Shown one piece after another: positions 37,567 through 47,793 of a stretch of 64,000 nucleotides of DNA. Made by a program: the position numbers and the translations under genes. Origin of the DNA: Yoonia sp. GTDB taxonomy: Bacteria > Pseudomonadota > Alphaproteobacteria > Rhodobacterales > Rhodobacteraceae. How positions within the stretch are numbered: position 1 is the first letter of the stretch; every line of letters starts with the position of its first letter. The notes under the pieces are model-generated. The model saw nothing but the letters and a program-made list of their open reading frames with translations. It was not told where the DNA came from and searched no databases. The stretch spans positions 1 through 64,000 of the forward strand of contig NZ_JAFMHJ010000012.1 of NCBI RefSeq assembly GCF_017854565.1, given 5' to 3'.

Positions 37567-38253
37567 ATGATGTCAAAATTGCGCCTGCACTATGCCCCTG
37601 ACAATGCCTCGCTTTGTGTGCGATTGGCGCTGGAAGAACTGGATTTGCCATATGAGGCCGTGCTTGTGGACCGTGCGGCGCGTGCGCAAAAATCGCCGAC
37701 GTATCTGGCGCTGAACCCCAACGGGTTGATCCCCGTGCTGGAAACCCCGCAGGGTGCCATATTTGAAACCGGCGCGATCCTGTTGTGGCTGGCAGAGCAG
37801 CGCGGCGCGCAGATGCCGGCGATTGATGCGCCCCGGCGCGGCGCGGCCTTGCAATGGTTGATCTGGCTGGGCAATACGCTGCATCCGACGCAGCGGATGC
37901 TGTTCTATCCCGCGCAATACACCGACGGCGACAGCGCCGCCTTGCGCACGATGACCCGCGCGCGACTGACGGCCCAGTTTGATATGCTGCAAGCGGCGCG
38001 AGATGCCGATTGGCTGGATGTGAATGCGGCCACGGCGCAGGGCTGTTATCTGGCACCGCTTTTGCGTTGGCCCGCGCTTTATGGGGGGGCGACAGATTGG
38101 TTTGAACTGGCGCGCTGGCCCCGGCTGCGGACCTTTGCCCAACGGTTTGAAGAACGTCCGGCAGCCCAGCGCGCCGCAGTGGCCGAAGGGCTGGGCCAGA
38201 CGCCGTTTTCCGCTCCACAGCCATGCAACCCACCCGAAGGAAGTGCTACCTGA
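37567..38253 (+). CDS. Glutathione S-transferase family protein
   Basis: A soluble 228-residue GST-like protein. The thioredoxin-like N-terminal domain begins KLRLHYAPDNASLCVRLALE, with the cis-proline region NPNGLIPVLETPQG and the glutathione-gamma-glutamyl site FETGAILLWLAE. An all-helical C-terminal domain follows. It is coupled to sdaA through a TGATG overlap, which is unusual for GSTs and suggests co-expression. Substrate unknown; the subclass resembles Beta/Nu-type bacterial GSTs only loosely. Confidence 0.88.
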   Translation: MMSKLRLHYAPDNASLCVRLALEELDLPYEAVLVDRAARAQKSPTYLALNPNGLIPVLETPQGAIFETGAILLWLAEQRGAQMPAIDAPRRGAALQWLIWLGNTLHPTQRMLFYPAQYTDGDSAALRTMTRARLTAQFDMLQAARDADWLDVNAATAQGCYLAPLLRWPALYGGATDWFELARWPRLRTFAQRFEERPAAQRAAVAEGLGQTPFSAPQPCNPPEGSAT

Positions 38254-39626
38254 TGTTTTTATCCGTTTTCGATATGTTCAAGGTCGGCGTTGGCCCGTCG
38301 TCATCGCATACTATCGGCCCGATGGTGGCGGCGGCCCGGTTTCTGGACCATCTGCGCGCGCTGCCCTTTGCCGTAACCGGCGTGCGGGCGTCGCTACATG
38401 GCAGTCTGGCCTTTACCGGCGTGGGCCATGCAACGGATCGCGCGGTGATTCTCGGTCTTGCCGGGTTTCAGGCCGATACTTATGACGCGGCCCGGGCCGA
38501 AGCCGCGCTGGCGCGGATCGCGACGGAACACACCGTGATGCCAGAGGGGCTTGGCCGTCTGCGGTTTCATCCCAAGGATGATCTGGCGTTCGACTATGGC
38601 CCCGCCCTGCCCGGCCATGCCAATGGGATGATCCTGCGGGGCACGGATGCGCAGGGCGATGTGATCACGCAGGTGACTTATTATTCAATCGGCGGCGGCT
38701 TTGTGCTGACCGAGGCCGAATTGGCCGCCGGCAAGGATGGCGATACCGGCCCGCCGGTGCCGTTTCCATTCAAATCGGCGGCGCAAATGCTTGAAATGGC
38801 GGCGGCATCCGGCAAGACCATCGCCGATATGAAGCGCGCGAACGAGTTGTCGCGGATGCCCCATGCCGATCTGGATCGCGGGCTCGCCCGGATTTGGCAG
38901 GTGATGAACGCCTGCATTGATCGGGGCCTTGTCACCGATGGCATTCTGCCCGGCGGGCTGAAGGTACGCCGCCGCGCCAAGGGGATATTTGATGCGCTGC
39001 AGGCCGAACGCGGCATGAACCTGAGCGCCCCGCATACGATCAATGATTTCATGTCCACCTATGCGATGGCCGTCAACGAAGAGAACGCGGCAGGCGGGCA
39101 AGTTGTGACAGCCCCCACCAATGGTGCCGCAGGCGTGGTGCCTGCCACGATCCGCTATTGGCTGGATCATGTGCCGGGCGCCGTGGCGTCGCGGGTGCCC
39201 GAGTTCTTGTTGACGGCGGGGGCCATCGGCGGGCTGATCAAGTTCAACGCCTCGATCTCGGGGGCGGAATGTGGCTGTCAGGCGGAAGTGGGCAGTGCAG
39301 CGGCAATGGCGGCGGCCGGTCTGGCGGCGGTCCTGGGCGGCACACCGGAACAGATCGAAAATGCCGCGGAAATCGCGCTGGAGCATCATCTGGGCATGAC
39401 CTGTGATCCGGTCAGAGGCTTGGTGCAGGTCCCGTGCATCGAACGCAATGGGCTGGGCGCGATCAAGGCCGTGTCGGCGGCATCGCTGGCGATGCGCGGT
39501 GACGGTCAGCACCTTGTCGCACTGGATGTCGCGATTGAAACGATGCGCCAGACCGGCGCGGACATGAGCGAGAAATACAAAGAGACCGCGCTGGGTGGCC
39601 TTGCGGTGAATGTGCCGAACTGCTGA
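38253..39626 (+). CDS. sdaA: L-serine ammonia-lyase (iron-sulfur type)
   Basis: Deaminates L-serine to pyruvate with a [4Fe-4S] cluster, 457 residues. The N-terminus [20 protein letters not shown] is the family signature. Cluster cysteines are expected in [11 protein letters not shown] and [18 protein letters not shown]. The protein is a single-chain type with both beta (1-150) and alpha parts. The start is the ATG overlapping the GST stop (TGATG); an earlier in-frame ATG at 38223 lies inside the GST gene and is rejected. Confidence 0.95.
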   Translation: MFLSVFDMFKVGVGPSSSHTIGPMVAAARFLDHLRALPFAVTGVRASLHGSLAFTGVGHATDRAVILGLAGFQADTYDAARAEAALARIATEHTVMPEGLGRLRFHPKDDLAFDYGPALPGHANGMILRGTDAQGDVITQVTYYSIGGGFVLTEAELAAGKDGDTGPPVPFPFKSAAQMLEMAAASGKTIADMKRANELSRMPHADLDRGLARIWQVMNACIDRGLVTDGILPGGLKVRRRAKGIFDALQAERGMNLSAPHTINDFMSTYAMAVNEENAAGGQVVTAPTNGAAGVVPATIRYWLDHVPGAVASRVPEFLLTAGAIGGLIKFNASISGAECGCQAEVGSAAAMAAAGLAAVLGGTPEQIENAAEIALEHHLGMTCDPVRGLVQVPCIERNGLGAIKAVSAASLAMRGDGQHLVALDVAIETMRQTGADMSEKYKETALGGLAVNVPNC

Positions 39627-39691
39627 CCCTTTGCCTTTGGTCGTCGTCACCGTAAGCTGCGCCCATATTACCTGATCGGCCCTTTTTCGGT

Positions 39692-40591
39692 GTGATGCTG
39701 ATGCTTGCGTTTTGCGTGCTGGCACCGCTGGGTGACGGCATTGCCAAACTTCTGGGTGACATGATCGCAGTGTCGGTGCTGGTGCTGGTGCGCTTTGTGG
39801 TGCAGGCCCTGATCTTGGTGCCGCTGGTGGCTTGGCGCGGCCATGGGTTTCGCCTGCCGCCGGGACTGTTGGGGTGGACGGTGCTGCGGACAGTTTTGCA
39901 TATCCTTGGCATCGGGTTCATGTTCAGCGCACTGCGTTTTTTGCCGCTGGCAGATGCGCTGGCGATTGCGTTTGTGATGCCGTTCCTGATGCTGCTGCTG
40001 GGGTATTTCGTCATGGGAGAGCAGGTCGGCACCCACCGCATGGTGGCCTGTGCGGTGGGCTTTGGTGGTACGTTGCTGGTCATTCAGCCGAACTTTGCCG
40101 CAGTGGGTGTCCCGGCCCTGTTGCCGCTGGGCGTGGCGATGGTTTTCGCCCTGTTCATGATGGTAACGCGCCGGATTGCGCGGGTCGTTGATCCGATCAC
40201 CTTGCAGGCGATCACCTTGCAGGCGATCAGCGGCGTGCAGGCGACAGCGGTGATGATCCCGCTTGCGCTTTTGCTGTCCGCTGCGGGGGAAACCGTGGTT
40301 TTTGCGCCCGGGCCCGGCACGTGGTGGCTGCTGCTGGCACTGGGCGGCGTCGGCACGCTTGCGCATCTGTGCATGACCTGGAGCCTGCGATTTGCCCCTG
40401 CGTCAACCGTTGCCCCGATGCAATATCTGGAAATCCCTTTCGGAACGGCCATCGGTTGGCTGATCTTCGCGGATCTGCCCAATGGCCTAGCCGCCATCGG
40501 GATCTGCATCACAGTCGCCGCCGGACTTTATATCATTCTGCGGGAGCGACGTCTGTCAAAATCGCCGCCAGATGCGCCCGCGGTAGTGTGA
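39692..40591 (+). CDS. DMT superfamily (EamA-type) transporter
   Basis: A 299-residue membrane transporter with about ten spans arranged as two EamA repeats, starting MMLMLAFCVLAPLGDGIAKL. It probably exports amino acids or other metabolites. Residues around 169-178 read ITLQAITLQAI because of an exact 15-bp tandem duplication (see repeat entry). The last 59 bp overlap the end of the convergent thiamine pyrophosphokinase gene, so the two mRNAs are complementary at their 3' ends. Confidence 0.87.
   Translation: MMLMLAFCVLAPLGDGIAKLLGDMIAVSVLVLVRFVVQALILVPLVAWRGHGFRLPPGLLGWTVLRTVLHILGIGFMFSALRFLPLADALAIAFVMPFLMLLLGYFVMGEQVGTHRMVACAVGFGGTLLVIQPNFAAVGVPALLPLGVAMVFALFMMVTRRIARVVDPITLQAITLQAISGVQATAVMIPLALLLSAAGETVVFAPGPGTWWLLLALGGVGTLAHLCMTWSLRFAPASTVAPMQYLEIPFGTAIGWLIFADLPNGLAAIGICITVAAGLYIILRERRLSKSPPDAPAVV
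40195..40224. repeat. 15-bp exact tandem duplication inside the DMT transporter gene
   Basis: GATCACCTTGCAGGC occurs twice back to back (40195-40209 and 40210-40224), adding five codons (I-T-L-Q-A) in frame. It looks like a recent slippage or duplication event in a membrane-protein gene. Confidence 0.9.
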
Positions 40592-41201
40592 TCAGCAAAG
40601 GCCCAGTCGAATGGATATGGACCTGCGGCTGCGCCACCTCATTGGATGCGCTGATCGTGCCGGTTGGATGCATGGCCCTGTCGTCCAGTGGCCAACGCAG
40701 CCCGGTCGCCGTGACGCGGACGTCGGCCAATGGCATCAGCGATATCCGGCTGCCAACAGGTAGCCCCAGCGACATCGGCCCGTCAGCCGCCACAAAACTG
40801 GCATCGTCGCTGTCCAAAAGCACCACGGCACGGTCGCGATAGCGCGCCAACACATTCAGCACCGCAAGCGCGTGGTCCATGCGCCCCCCCGTAAATCCAA
40901 GCGCAAGAATCCAAGGCGCCGCCACCCGGCACAGCGTTTTTTCAAAATCGGTCGTGTCCTGTTCAGGAATGTGCCACAATTGCCGTGCAAAGGTGACGCG
41001 GGCCGCTGGCGAGAGGCTGTCCAGATCGCCGATGACCGCCGCCGGCGTCACACCCGCTGCAAGCAGATGATCGGCCCCGCCATCGGCCGCGACAAATTGG
41101 CCTACGATCCGCGACAAGCATTGAATTTCACTGTTTCCAATCCTTGCACCGCCGACGATGCATATCGGATCAAAACTGGAAACAATAACGTCAGTTGACA
41201 C
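40533..41201 (-). CDS. Thiamine pyrophosphokinase
   Basis: Transfers pyrophosphate from ATP to thiamine, giving thiamine diphosphate. The 222-residue protein shows the conserved FVAADGGADHLL, VIGDLDSLSP, QDTTDFEKTL and GFTGGRMDHALAVLNVL motifs that build the active site. The C-terminal domain is beta-rich. It converges on and overlaps the DMT transporter gene by 59 bp. No TPP riboswitch was seen upstream (41202-41337). Confidence 0.93.
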   Translation of the reverse strand: MSTDVIVSSFDPICIVGGARIGNSEIQCLSRIVGQFVAADGGADHLLAAGVTPAAVIGDLDSLSPAARVTFARQLWHIPEQDTTDFEKTLCRVAAPWILALGFTGGRMDHALAVLNVLARYRDRAVVLLDSDDASFVAADGPMSLGLPVGSRISLMPLADVRVTATGLRWPLDDRAMHPTGTISASNEVAQPQVHIHSTGPLLITLPRAHLAAILTDVAPAE

Positions 41202-41337
41202 TTATTTTACTCCAATTCACAATCATTCCTCAAAACGGTCACAAAAACATCCCGAATGGAACGTGATGGTGTTCTTGGAATACGGCCAATGTAGCTTCAG
41301 CGCGCGGCTGCCGAAAACTTCAGAAAGCGGATAACTC

Positions 41338-43119
41338 ATGGGCGATACCAGTAAAATTCTAGATGTATCATATGGCACTTTCTCTTGCCGGCTGGAAGGG
41401 TTCGACGATTCGGTCGAAACGATGAAAACCGTTGTGTCGTTTTTTCACACCTTGGCCGGTCATGATCGGTTTATGGATGTAGCGCCGCAAGCACCCGACA
41501 TGGCCACTCTGGCGGCGTTGACCGCAGCACAAGCCGGTGCCCCCGTCGACATCGAGAGCGAAAATGGCGGCAGCCGTGTCAGCCTGCGGCTCAAACGTCC
41601 CGAGATCGCTGCAGATACCGCCGATCAAGACAGCGCCGCCCCTAGCCTGCGGATCAAAAAGCCCGACACCGCCCAAGACGCGTCTGGCGTCGCGCGCGAT
41701 GGTGCCCTTGCCGCAAATGAAGAAGATTTTGCAGCGACGGATCTGGATGACGAGATTGCAGAAGCGGCCCACGCAGAGGACACAGCTGTTTTTGAAGACG
41801 AAGACGACGACGATCTGGATGATGCTGCCGACAACCTGATGGCAGACGATTTTGAAGAGGATGACGACGAAGACGCGGCACCCGAAGATACTGCCGCCGA
41901 AGATACTGTCGCAGAAGATACTGTCGCAGAAGCGCCGTTTTATGATCCCGCAGAGCAAGACGACGCGCGAGACAGCAACGACAGTATCGCGGCAAAGCTG
42001 CAGCGTATCCGGGCTGTGGTTGGCCGGACGGCGACACCCGCCGTCGAAGACAGTTTTTCCGAGGATTTGACCGATAGCCCCGAGACGACAACGGCGCCCT
42101 TGGCCAATCCTTTGGCCCAACGGCTTGCCGCGTTGGCGCAGCGGAATGCCGCGCGGATCATCCAAGAAGAGCAGTCAGGTGATGATGCCGAAGATACCAT
42201 TGCGCAGACCGATGAAGACAGCCTTGACGATGATGATGACCTGACGACGGCACAACCCGACGACGATGCCGCCGAGATGGCAACGGATGACGCCCAAACC
42301 GATGGCGATATCGCCTTTGATGACGCCACAGAAGATGATGCCATGGCGCCTGCCACCAGCGATGACACCGAGGAATTCAGCCTGCACGACGAGGTCGCCG
42401 AAGTCGCGCGTGAAATCGCATTGCGCCGCGAAAACAACAGGTCCAAACGCGACGAACTACCCGACAATGACGATGAAGAGATGTCACGCATCTTGTCGCA
42501 GGCCGATGAGCGTCTGAATGAACCAGAGGGACGCCGCCACCGCGATGCGTTTGCACAGCTCAAAGCCGCAGTTGCAGCCACCGAAGCCGCGCGACAGCTT
42601 GGTGATCCGGGTGCAGATGTACGCGATCCGGGTGAAGCCTTCCGCGACGATCTTGATGTGCATGATACGACAGATGCGCTGGATACCGTTGATGATGCGC
42701 CCACGGCGGCCCCTTCACCGTTACGGCTGGTTCCAGCACAGCGCGTCGATGACACGGATCAAACGCCTGATCGCGCAACGGAACGGCTGCGCCAGATCGC
42801 GTCAACCAAAGAGGATATCGGTGCTGGCGACAGTGACTTTGCGGAGTTTGCCAAACAGCAGGGTGCGACGGAACTGGCCGATCTCCTCGAGGCCGCTGCG
42901 GCCTATATCGCCTTTGTCGAAGGCGACGATGATTTCTCGCGACCGCAGGTCATGAAAAAAGTCCAAATGGCCTCGACTGATGAATTCAGCCGCGAAGACG
43001 GGTTGCGGTCCTTTGGTCGACTGCTGCGGCAAAGCAAGATCATCAAACTGAACAACGGGCGGTTTCAGGTTTCCGAAGACACGCGGTTCCGGCCCGATGA
43101 CAAGGCCGCCCAAGGCTAA
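41338..43119 (+). CDS. Large highly acidic protein, uncharacterised
   Basis: A 593-residue cytoplasmic-looking protein. Residues 1-85 form a compact N-terminal part (VSYGTFSCRLEGFDDSVETM) with no known family. About 85-360 are extremely rich in Asp and Glu with Ala/Thr (for example DEDDDDLDDAAD), probably disordered. The last about 100 residues (AEFAKQQGATELADLLEAAA to GRFQVSEDTRF) fold as a helical domain. It is conserved in Rhodobacteraceae as far as I recall, sometimes with chemotaxis-related names that the sequence does not support. The acidic part recalls nucleic-acid mimics or histone-chaperone-like proteins, which is only a suggestion. Confidence 0.7.
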   Translation: MGDTSKILDVSYGTFSCRLEGFDDSVETMKTVVSFFHTLAGHDRFMDVAPQAPDMATLAALTAAQAGAPVDIESENGGSRVSLRLKRPEIAADTADQDSAAPSLRIKKPDTAQDASGVARDGALAANEEDFAATDLDDEIAEAAHAEDTAVFEDEDDDDLDDAADNLMADDFEEDDDEDAAPEDTAAEDTVAEDTVAEAPFYDPAEQDDARDSNDSIAAKLQRIRAVVGRTATPAVEDSFSEDLTDSPETTTAPLANPLAQRLAALAQRNAARIIQEEQSGDDAEDTIAQTDEDSLDDDDDLTTAQPDDDAAEMATDDAQTDGDIAFDDATEDDAMAPATSDDTEEFSLHDEVAEVAREIALRRENNRSKRDELPDNDDEEMSRILSQADERLNEPEGRRHRDAFAQLKAAVAATEAARQLGDPGADVRDPGEAFRDDLDVHDTTDALDTVDDAPTAAPSPLRLVPAQRVDDTDQTPDRATERLRQIASTKEDIGAGDSDFAEFAKQQGATELADLLEAAAAYIAFVEGDDDFSRPQVMKKVQMASTDEFSREDGLRSFGRLLRQSKIIKLNNGRFQVSEDTRFRPDDKAAQG

Positions 43120-43139
43120 CGCCGCACATTTGCAAACGA

Positions 43140-43169
43140 AAACAGGCGGGGCCAAGACCCCGCCTGTTT
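43140..43169 (+). terminator. Rho-independent-like terminator
   Basis: AAACAGGCGGGG and CCCCGCCTGTTT form a perfect 12-bp stem with loop CCAAGA, 20 bp after the acidic-protein gene and facing the convergent DUF2842 gene. It can serve both strands. Confidence 0.85.
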
Positions 43170-43257
43170 CGCGTCAAACATCCGTCAAATCATCGAAACA
43201 GCGGCCATAGGCACCAAACAAGAAATGTCATGCGGGCCGCAGGCACGCGCCGTTAGA

Positions 43258-43479
43258 TCACGCTTTTTCGTCCGGGTCCGGCTGTCCGATCCCCATAAAG
43301 ACCCATTTCAGCGGGAAAACCCAGCCAATCCCCAAAGCCACATAGATGAAAAACTCCACCGCCCTGGGGAACCGCGCCGCCTCGCTCATCACGGTGACGG
43401 CCAGCGCGATATATGCGGGCAGCCCGATAACAAGCACCACCAGCGCCAGACGTTTGCGCGCTTTGTACCCCAGCGCCAT
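43258..43479 (-). CDS. DUF2842 domain-containing small membrane protein
   Basis: A 73-residue protein with two hydrophobic spans (LALVVLVIGLPAYIALAVTV and FFIYVALGIGWVFPLKWVFM) joined by a short charged loop, as in the DUF2842 family, which is found mainly in alphaproteobacteria. The ATG overlaps the purA stop by a TGATG, so it is co-translated with adenylosuccinate synthase. Its role is unknown. The spans and Trp/Pro pattern after WVFP suggest a small helper protein in the inner membrane. Confidence 0.88.
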   Translation of the reverse strand: MALGYKARKRLALVVLVIGLPAYIALAVTVMSEAARFPRAVEFFIYVALGIGWVFPLKWVFMGIGQPDPDEKA

Positions 43480-44771
43480 CAGTCAGCGAAGGGGTCAGTG
43501 ACAAGGATCGTGTCCTCGCGTTCCGGCGAAGTAGACACAAGCGCCACCGGACAATCAATCAGCTCTTCAATCCGGCGGACGTATTTGATGGCCTGTGCAG
43601 GCAGATCGGCCCACGACCGCGCGCCTTCGGTGGATTGCGACCAACCTTCGATTTCTTCGTAGATCGGGGTGCAACGCGCCTGTTGGTCCGCGGCTGTCGG
43701 CAAATAATCAAGCTGTTGACCGTCCAATGCGTAGCCGATGCAGATTTTCAACGTCTCGAACCCGTCCAGCACATCCAGCTTGGTCAAGGCAATCCCGTTA
43801 ATGCCCGAGGTCGCACAGGTCTGGCGCAGCAGGCACGCATCGAACCAACCGCAACGCCGCTTGCGCCCGGTTGTCGTGCCAAATTCATGGCCGCGTTCGC
43901 CCAATCGCTGACCGTCATCATCAAGCAATTCGGTCGGGAACGGCCCCTCGCCCACGCGGGTCGTGTAGGCCTTTACGATGCCAAGGACAAAATCTATTGC
44001 CCCCGGGCCCAAGCCGACACCGGTCGCCGCCTGCCCTGCGATCACGTTGGACGAGGTCACGAACGGATAGGTGCCAAAATCAATATCCAGGAGCGCGCCT
44101 TGCGCCCCTTCGAACAGAATGCGTTTGCCCGCCTTGCGCTTTTCGTTCAGCACCTTCCAGACCGGCGCTGCGTATTGCAGCACCGCTGGCGCGATTTCAC
44201 GCAGTTGCGCCAGCACGCCATCGCGGTCAATCGGGTCCAGCCCAAGCCCGCGGCGCAGCGCATCATGATGGATAAGCGCACGGTCCAGCCGCAATTCCAG
44301 CGTCGCATCATCGGCCAAATCGGCCACGCGGATCGCGCGGCGCCCGACCTTGTCTTCATAGCAAGGCCCGATGCCGCGCCCGGTGGTGCCAATCTTGGCG
44401 ACAGAGCTCTGGTTTTCGCGGGCGCGGTCCAGTTCCCCATGGAATGGCAGGATCAGCGGCGTATTTTCCGCGATCATCAGCGTCTCGGGCGTGATCGACA
44501 CGCCTTGACCACGCAGGGTTTCGATCTCGCCCATCAGGTGCCACGGGTCCAGAACGACGCCGTTGCCAATCACCGACAGCTTGCCGCCGCGCACGACGCC
44601 TGATGGCAGCGCATGCAACTTGTAGACAGCGCCATCAATGACCAGCGTATGCCCTGCGTTATGTCCGCCTTGAAAGCGGGCGATCACGTCGGCCCGCTCG
44701 GACAGCCAATCGACGATCTTGCCTTTGCCTTCGTCGCCCCACTGTGCGCCAACCACCACCACATTTGCCAT
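43479..44771 (-). CDS. purA: Adenylosuccinate synthase
   Basis: Joins IMP and aspartate with GTP in AMP synthesis. The 430-residue enzyme starts [20 protein letters not shown], which holds the GTP-binding loop, followed by [13 protein letters not shown] with the catalytic Asp/His. The [10 protein letters not shown] and [13 protein letters not shown] segments (GTP-guanine TKLD) are present. An ATG six bases upstream (44777) is possible, but the internal ATG gives the standard start. It is coupled with DUF2842. Confidence 0.97.
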   Translation of the reverse strand: MANVVVVGAQWGDEGKGKIVDWLSERADVIARFQGGHNAGHTLVIDGAVYKLHALPSGVVRGGKLSVIGNGVVLDPWHLMGEIETLRGQGVSITPETLMIAENTPLILPFHGELDRARENQSSVAKIGTTGRGIGPCYEDKVGRRAIRVADLADDATLELRLDRALIHHDALRRGLGLDPIDRDGVLAQLREIAPAVLQYAAPVWKVLNEKRKAGKRILFEGAQGALLDIDFGTYPFVTSSNVIAGQAATGVGLGPGAIDFVLGIVKAYTTRVGEGPFPTELLDDDGQRLGERGHEFGTTTGRKRRCGWFDACLLRQTCATSGINGIALTKLDVLDGFETLKICIGYALDGQQLDYLPTAADQQARCTPIYEEIEGWSQSTEGARSWADLPAQAIKYVRRIEELIDCPVALVSTSPEREDTILVTDPFAD

Positions 44772-44911
44772 GAACACTGTCCCTTTTGATCTTCGCTTGT
44801 CCTATATCGCTGTGCTGGTCTTTGGGAAACCGGAAATTTACCGCCGCCCGGACTGGACAGGCCCGACAGGCATTGCCATGGTCTGCGCACGTCAACGCAA
44901 AAGGGCATATC

Positions 44912-45307
44912 ATGGGTTTCATTATTCGCTGGCTATGTGCCTTGGGCCTGCTGACCGCCACATATAATCCGACACAATGGAATTTTGGGCGCTGGAGCAT
45001 GGCCAATTATGAAACCAACCTGTCGCTGACCGTTCTGTTCGGGCTGATCCTGTTGGTCGGCTATATTATTTATCTGCGCGCGACGCTGCGGTCGATTGGC
45101 ATTTTTGGGATGCTTTTGATTCTTGCCGTGGTCGGCACATTGCTGTGGGTTCTGTATGATCAGGGCCTGATTGATTTGAATAATCCTGCGATAAATACAT
45201 GGATTGCGATCGTCGCAATGTCGCTTGTGTTGGCGGTCGGGCTGTCGTGGTCGATCGTGCGCCGCAAGCTAAGCGGCCAGGCTGACGTTGACGACGTGGA
45301 CGAATAG
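44912..45307 (+). CDS. DUF6524 family membrane protein
   Basis: A 131-residue integral membrane protein with four spans. It begins MGFIIRWLCALGLLTATYNP, with a conserved N-x-T-Q-W-N-F motif and YEAxL-like following segment (MANYETNLSLTVLFGLILL). It has a short acidic tail (DVDDVDE). The ATG follows AAAAGGGCAT; longer upstream frames lack support. Family members are alphaproteobacterial and uncharacterised. It is divergent from purA, with 140 bp between the starts. Confidence 0.8.
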   Translation: MGFIIRWLCALGLLTATYNPTQWNFGRWSMANYETNLSLTVLFGLILLVGYIIYLRATLRSIGIFGMLLILAVVGTLLWVLYDQGLIDLNNPAINTWIAIVAMSLVLAVGLSWSIVRRKLSGQADVDDVDE

Positions 45308-45384
45308 GACCTTTCAGGGGTTGCGGGACGCACGCGCAGCTTTTAGATACCGCGTGTTCGTGAACGCCCCGAAAGGCCCGCCTG

Positions 45385-45741
45385 ATGGAAAACGTCGTCC
45401 TTATCGTCCACCTGATTCTGGCACTTAGCCTGATTGGTACCGTGCTTTTGCAGCGGTCAGAGGGTGGCGGCCTTGGTATGGGCGGCGGCGGCGGTGGTGC
45501 TTCCGGTGGCCGGCCCGCACCGACCGCGATGAGCAAATTCACATGGACGCTGGCGATTGCGTTTATCTGCACGTCGATTGCGCTGACATTGATCGCTGCG
45601 GAAAAAACGGCCGGATCGTCGGTTGTGGACCGTTTGGGCAATGCGCCAGTCGCGCAAGACGGCACCACGGTGCCGGACCTTGGTGGCAGCCTGCTGCCCC
45701 CGTCCGCGGATGAGGCACCACTGGTTCCGTCGGGCAACTAA
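45385..45741 (+). CDS. secG: Preprotein translocase subunit SecG
   Basis: A small component of the SecYEG protein-export channel, 118 residues. Two hydrophobic spans (VVLIVHLILALSLIGTVLL and WTLAIAFICTSIALTLIAA) enclose a Gly-rich loop (GGGLGMGGGGGGASGG) typical of SecG. A longer C-terminal tail (about residues 75-118), Ala/Pro/Ser-rich, is common in alphaproteobacteria. It is followed 160 bp later by pyrG. Confidence 0.93.
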   Translation: MENVVLIVHLILALSLIGTVLLQRSEGGGLGMGGGGGGASGGRPAPTAMSKFTWTLAIAFICTSIALTLIAAEKTAGSSVVDRLGNAPVAQDGTTVPDLGGSLLPPSADEAPLVPSGN

Positions 45742-45901
45742 CCACAAGCGGTTGCCTGCACTATCCATTTGGCAACATGATATTGCGTCACCGGTTGCGC
45801 ATCGGCCCCGAATCCGGTATTAGTCAAACCCCGTGATGATGCGAATTTAACAGTTCGCTTTCCCACAGTTTTTTGGAATTTTTCACGGGAGACCCCAGCC
45901 G

Positions 45902-47545
45902 ATGGCGCGTTATATTTTCATTACCGGTGGCGTTGTGTCTTCGTTGGGCAAGGGCCTCGCTTCGGCCGCCTTGGGTGCGCTTTTGCAGGCACGCGGCTTT
46001 TCTGTACGCCTGCGCAAACTTGATCCCTATCTGAACGTCGATCCCGGCACGATGTCGCCATTTGAACATGGTGAGGTTTTCGTCACCGATGATGGGGCCG
46101 AAACGGATCTCGACCTTGGTCATTATGAACGTTTTACCGGGGTGCCGGCGCGCCAGACAGATTCGGTCAGCTCTGGCCGGATATATTCCACCGTGCTGGA
46201 AAAAGAACGGCGCGGCGATTATCTGGGCAAGACCATTCAGGTCGTCCCCCATGTCACCAATGAGATCAAGGAATTCCTGAAGATCGGCGACGATGAAGTT
46301 GATTTCATGCTTTGCGAGATCGGGGGCACCGTCGGTGACATCGAAGGCCTACCGTTCTTTGAGGCGATCCGCCAGTTCGCGCATGACAAACCGCGCGGCC
46401 AATGCATTTTCATGCATCTGACGCTGCTGCCCTATCTGGCGGCCAGCGGCGAGTTGAAGACCAAGCCGACCCAACACTCGGTCAAGGAACTGCAATCCAT
46501 CGGGATTGCGCCCGATATCCTTGTCTGCCGGTCCGAACATCCGATCCCGGAAAAAGAGCGCGAGAAGATAGCCCTGTTCTGCAATGTGCGCAAGCAATGC
46601 GTGGTCGCCGCCTATGATCTGAAATCCATCTACGAGGCCCCGCTGGCCTATCATGAACAGGGGCTGGATCAGGCCGTGCTGGATGCGTTCGACATTTCGC
46701 CGGCACCCGCACCCAAGCTGGATGTCTGGCACGATGTCTATGACCGCATCCACAACCCCGAAGGCCACGTCAAGATCGCGATCGTCGGCAAATACACCCA
46801 GCTTGAAGACGCCTATAAGTCGATTGCAGAGGCGCTGACCCATGGCGGCATGGCGAACCGGGTCAAGGTCAAGATCGAATGGGTCGACGCCGAACTGTTC
46901 GACAGCAAGGATGCCGCCCCCTATCTGGAAGGCTTCCATGCCATTCTGGTCCCCGGCGGCTTTGGCGAACGCGGCACCGAAGGCAAGATCAAGGCGGCGC
47001 AATTCGCGCGCGAAAAGAAAATCCCCTATCTGGGTATCTGTCTGGGCATGCAAATGGCGGTGATCGAAGCCGCCCGCAATGTCGCGGGTATGAAAACCGC
47101 CGGGTCCGAAGAATTCGATCACGAGGCGGGCAAAAAGCGGTTCGAGCCCGTTGTTTACCACCTCAAGGAATGGGTGAAGGGCAGCCACACCGTGGCGCGC
47201 AAAACCGGCGACGACAAGGGCGGCACCATGCGCCTTGGCGCCTATGGCGCGACATTGGCCAAAGGGTCGCATGCGGCCAAGATATACGGCGGCACGACAA
47301 TCGAAGAACGCCATCGCCACCGCTATGAGGTCGATATAAAGTACCGCGCGGCATTGGAAAGCGTCGGCCTGAAGTTTTCGGGCATGTCGCCTGACGGCAA
47401 ACTACCCGAGATTGTCGAATGGGAAGACCACCCGTGGTTTATCGGCGTGCAATTCCATCCGGAACTGAAGTCAAAACCCTTTGCGCCGCACCCACTGTTT
47501 GCTGATTTCGTGCGCGCCGCAGTGGAAATTTCGCGGCTGGTGTAA
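45902..47545 (+). CDS. pyrG: CTP synthase
   Basis: Makes CTP from UTP, ATP and glutamine, 547 residues. The synthase domain starts [20 protein letters not shown], with [12 protein letters not shown] around residue 140 and the UTP-binding [12 protein letters not shown]. The class I glutamine amidotransferase domain from about residue 290 contains Cys380 in GICLGMQ and the His-Glu pair in FHPEL. Length is standard. The start follows GGGAGACCCCAGCCG. An AT-rich accessory pocket begins after its stop. Confidence 0.97.
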   Translation: MARYIFITGGVVSSLGKGLASAALGALLQARGFSVRLRKLDPYLNVDPGTMSPFEHGEVFVTDDGAETDLDLGHYERFTGVPARQTDSVSSGRIYSTVLEKERRGDYLGKTIQVVPHVTNEIKEFLKIGDDEVDFMLCEIGGTVGDIEGLPFFEAIRQFAHDKPRGQCIFMHLTLLPYLAASGELKTKPTQHSVKELQSIGIAPDILVCRSEHPIPEKEREKIALFCNVRKQCVVAAYDLKSIYEAPLAYHEQGLDQAVLDAFDISPAPAPKLDVWHDVYDRIHNPEGHVKIAIVGKYTQLEDAYKSIAEALTHGGMANRVKVKIEWVDAELFDSKDAAPYLEGFHAILVPGGFGERGTEGKIKAAQFAREKKIPYLGICLGMQMAVIEAARNVAGMKTAGSEEFDHEAGKKRFEPVVYHLKEWVKGSHTVARKTGDDKGGTMRLGAYGATLAKGSHAAKIYGGTTIEERHRHRYEVDIKYRAALESVGLKFSGMSPDGKLPEIVEWEDHPWFIGVQFHPELKSKPFAPHPLFADFVRAAVEISRLV

Positions 47546-47793
47546 TCGCTTTGCCGGGCCCACTGTGCGGGACGAAGTTGCCATCGACCACAGTGCTTCC
47601 GATGACGGCAGTAGGCCCGAAGCGGACAATGTGCGGGGCGATGAGGTAGACAAAGAACGGACGCACGCGCGACACTGGTGGAATGGCCGAGATGCGGGAC
47701 GGAACTGACTTCCGCTGCGGTTGAGCCAATGGCCGCTTCGGGCAGGTCAACAAACGGTGGTTTATTATACTGGTCTCAAATTCTTGATAGATA
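47546..47793. repeat. Intergenic region with degenerate inverted repeats
   Basis: GCCCGAAGCGGACAAT (47614-47629) and AATGGCCGCTTCGGGC (47728-47743) form an inverted pair over about 100 bp, identical over GCCCGAAGCGG. Related patches (GGCCGCTTTGGCGC at about 48662, CTTTGGGCCAGAAACGGTC at about 48741) flank the HEPN-like gene. They look like remnants of a dispersed intergenic repeat. No gene is supported. Confidence 0.45.

Noticed and set aside
41940-42755. Minus-strand Ser-rich frame of 271 codons
   Set aside because: Antisense shadow of the Asp/Glu repeats (GAT/GAC/GAA read as TCA/TCG/TTC) of the acidic protein.
46349-47320. Minus-strand frame of 323 codons opposite pyrG
   Set aside because: pyrG is fully supported by active-site motifs on the plus strand; the antisense frame has no family features.
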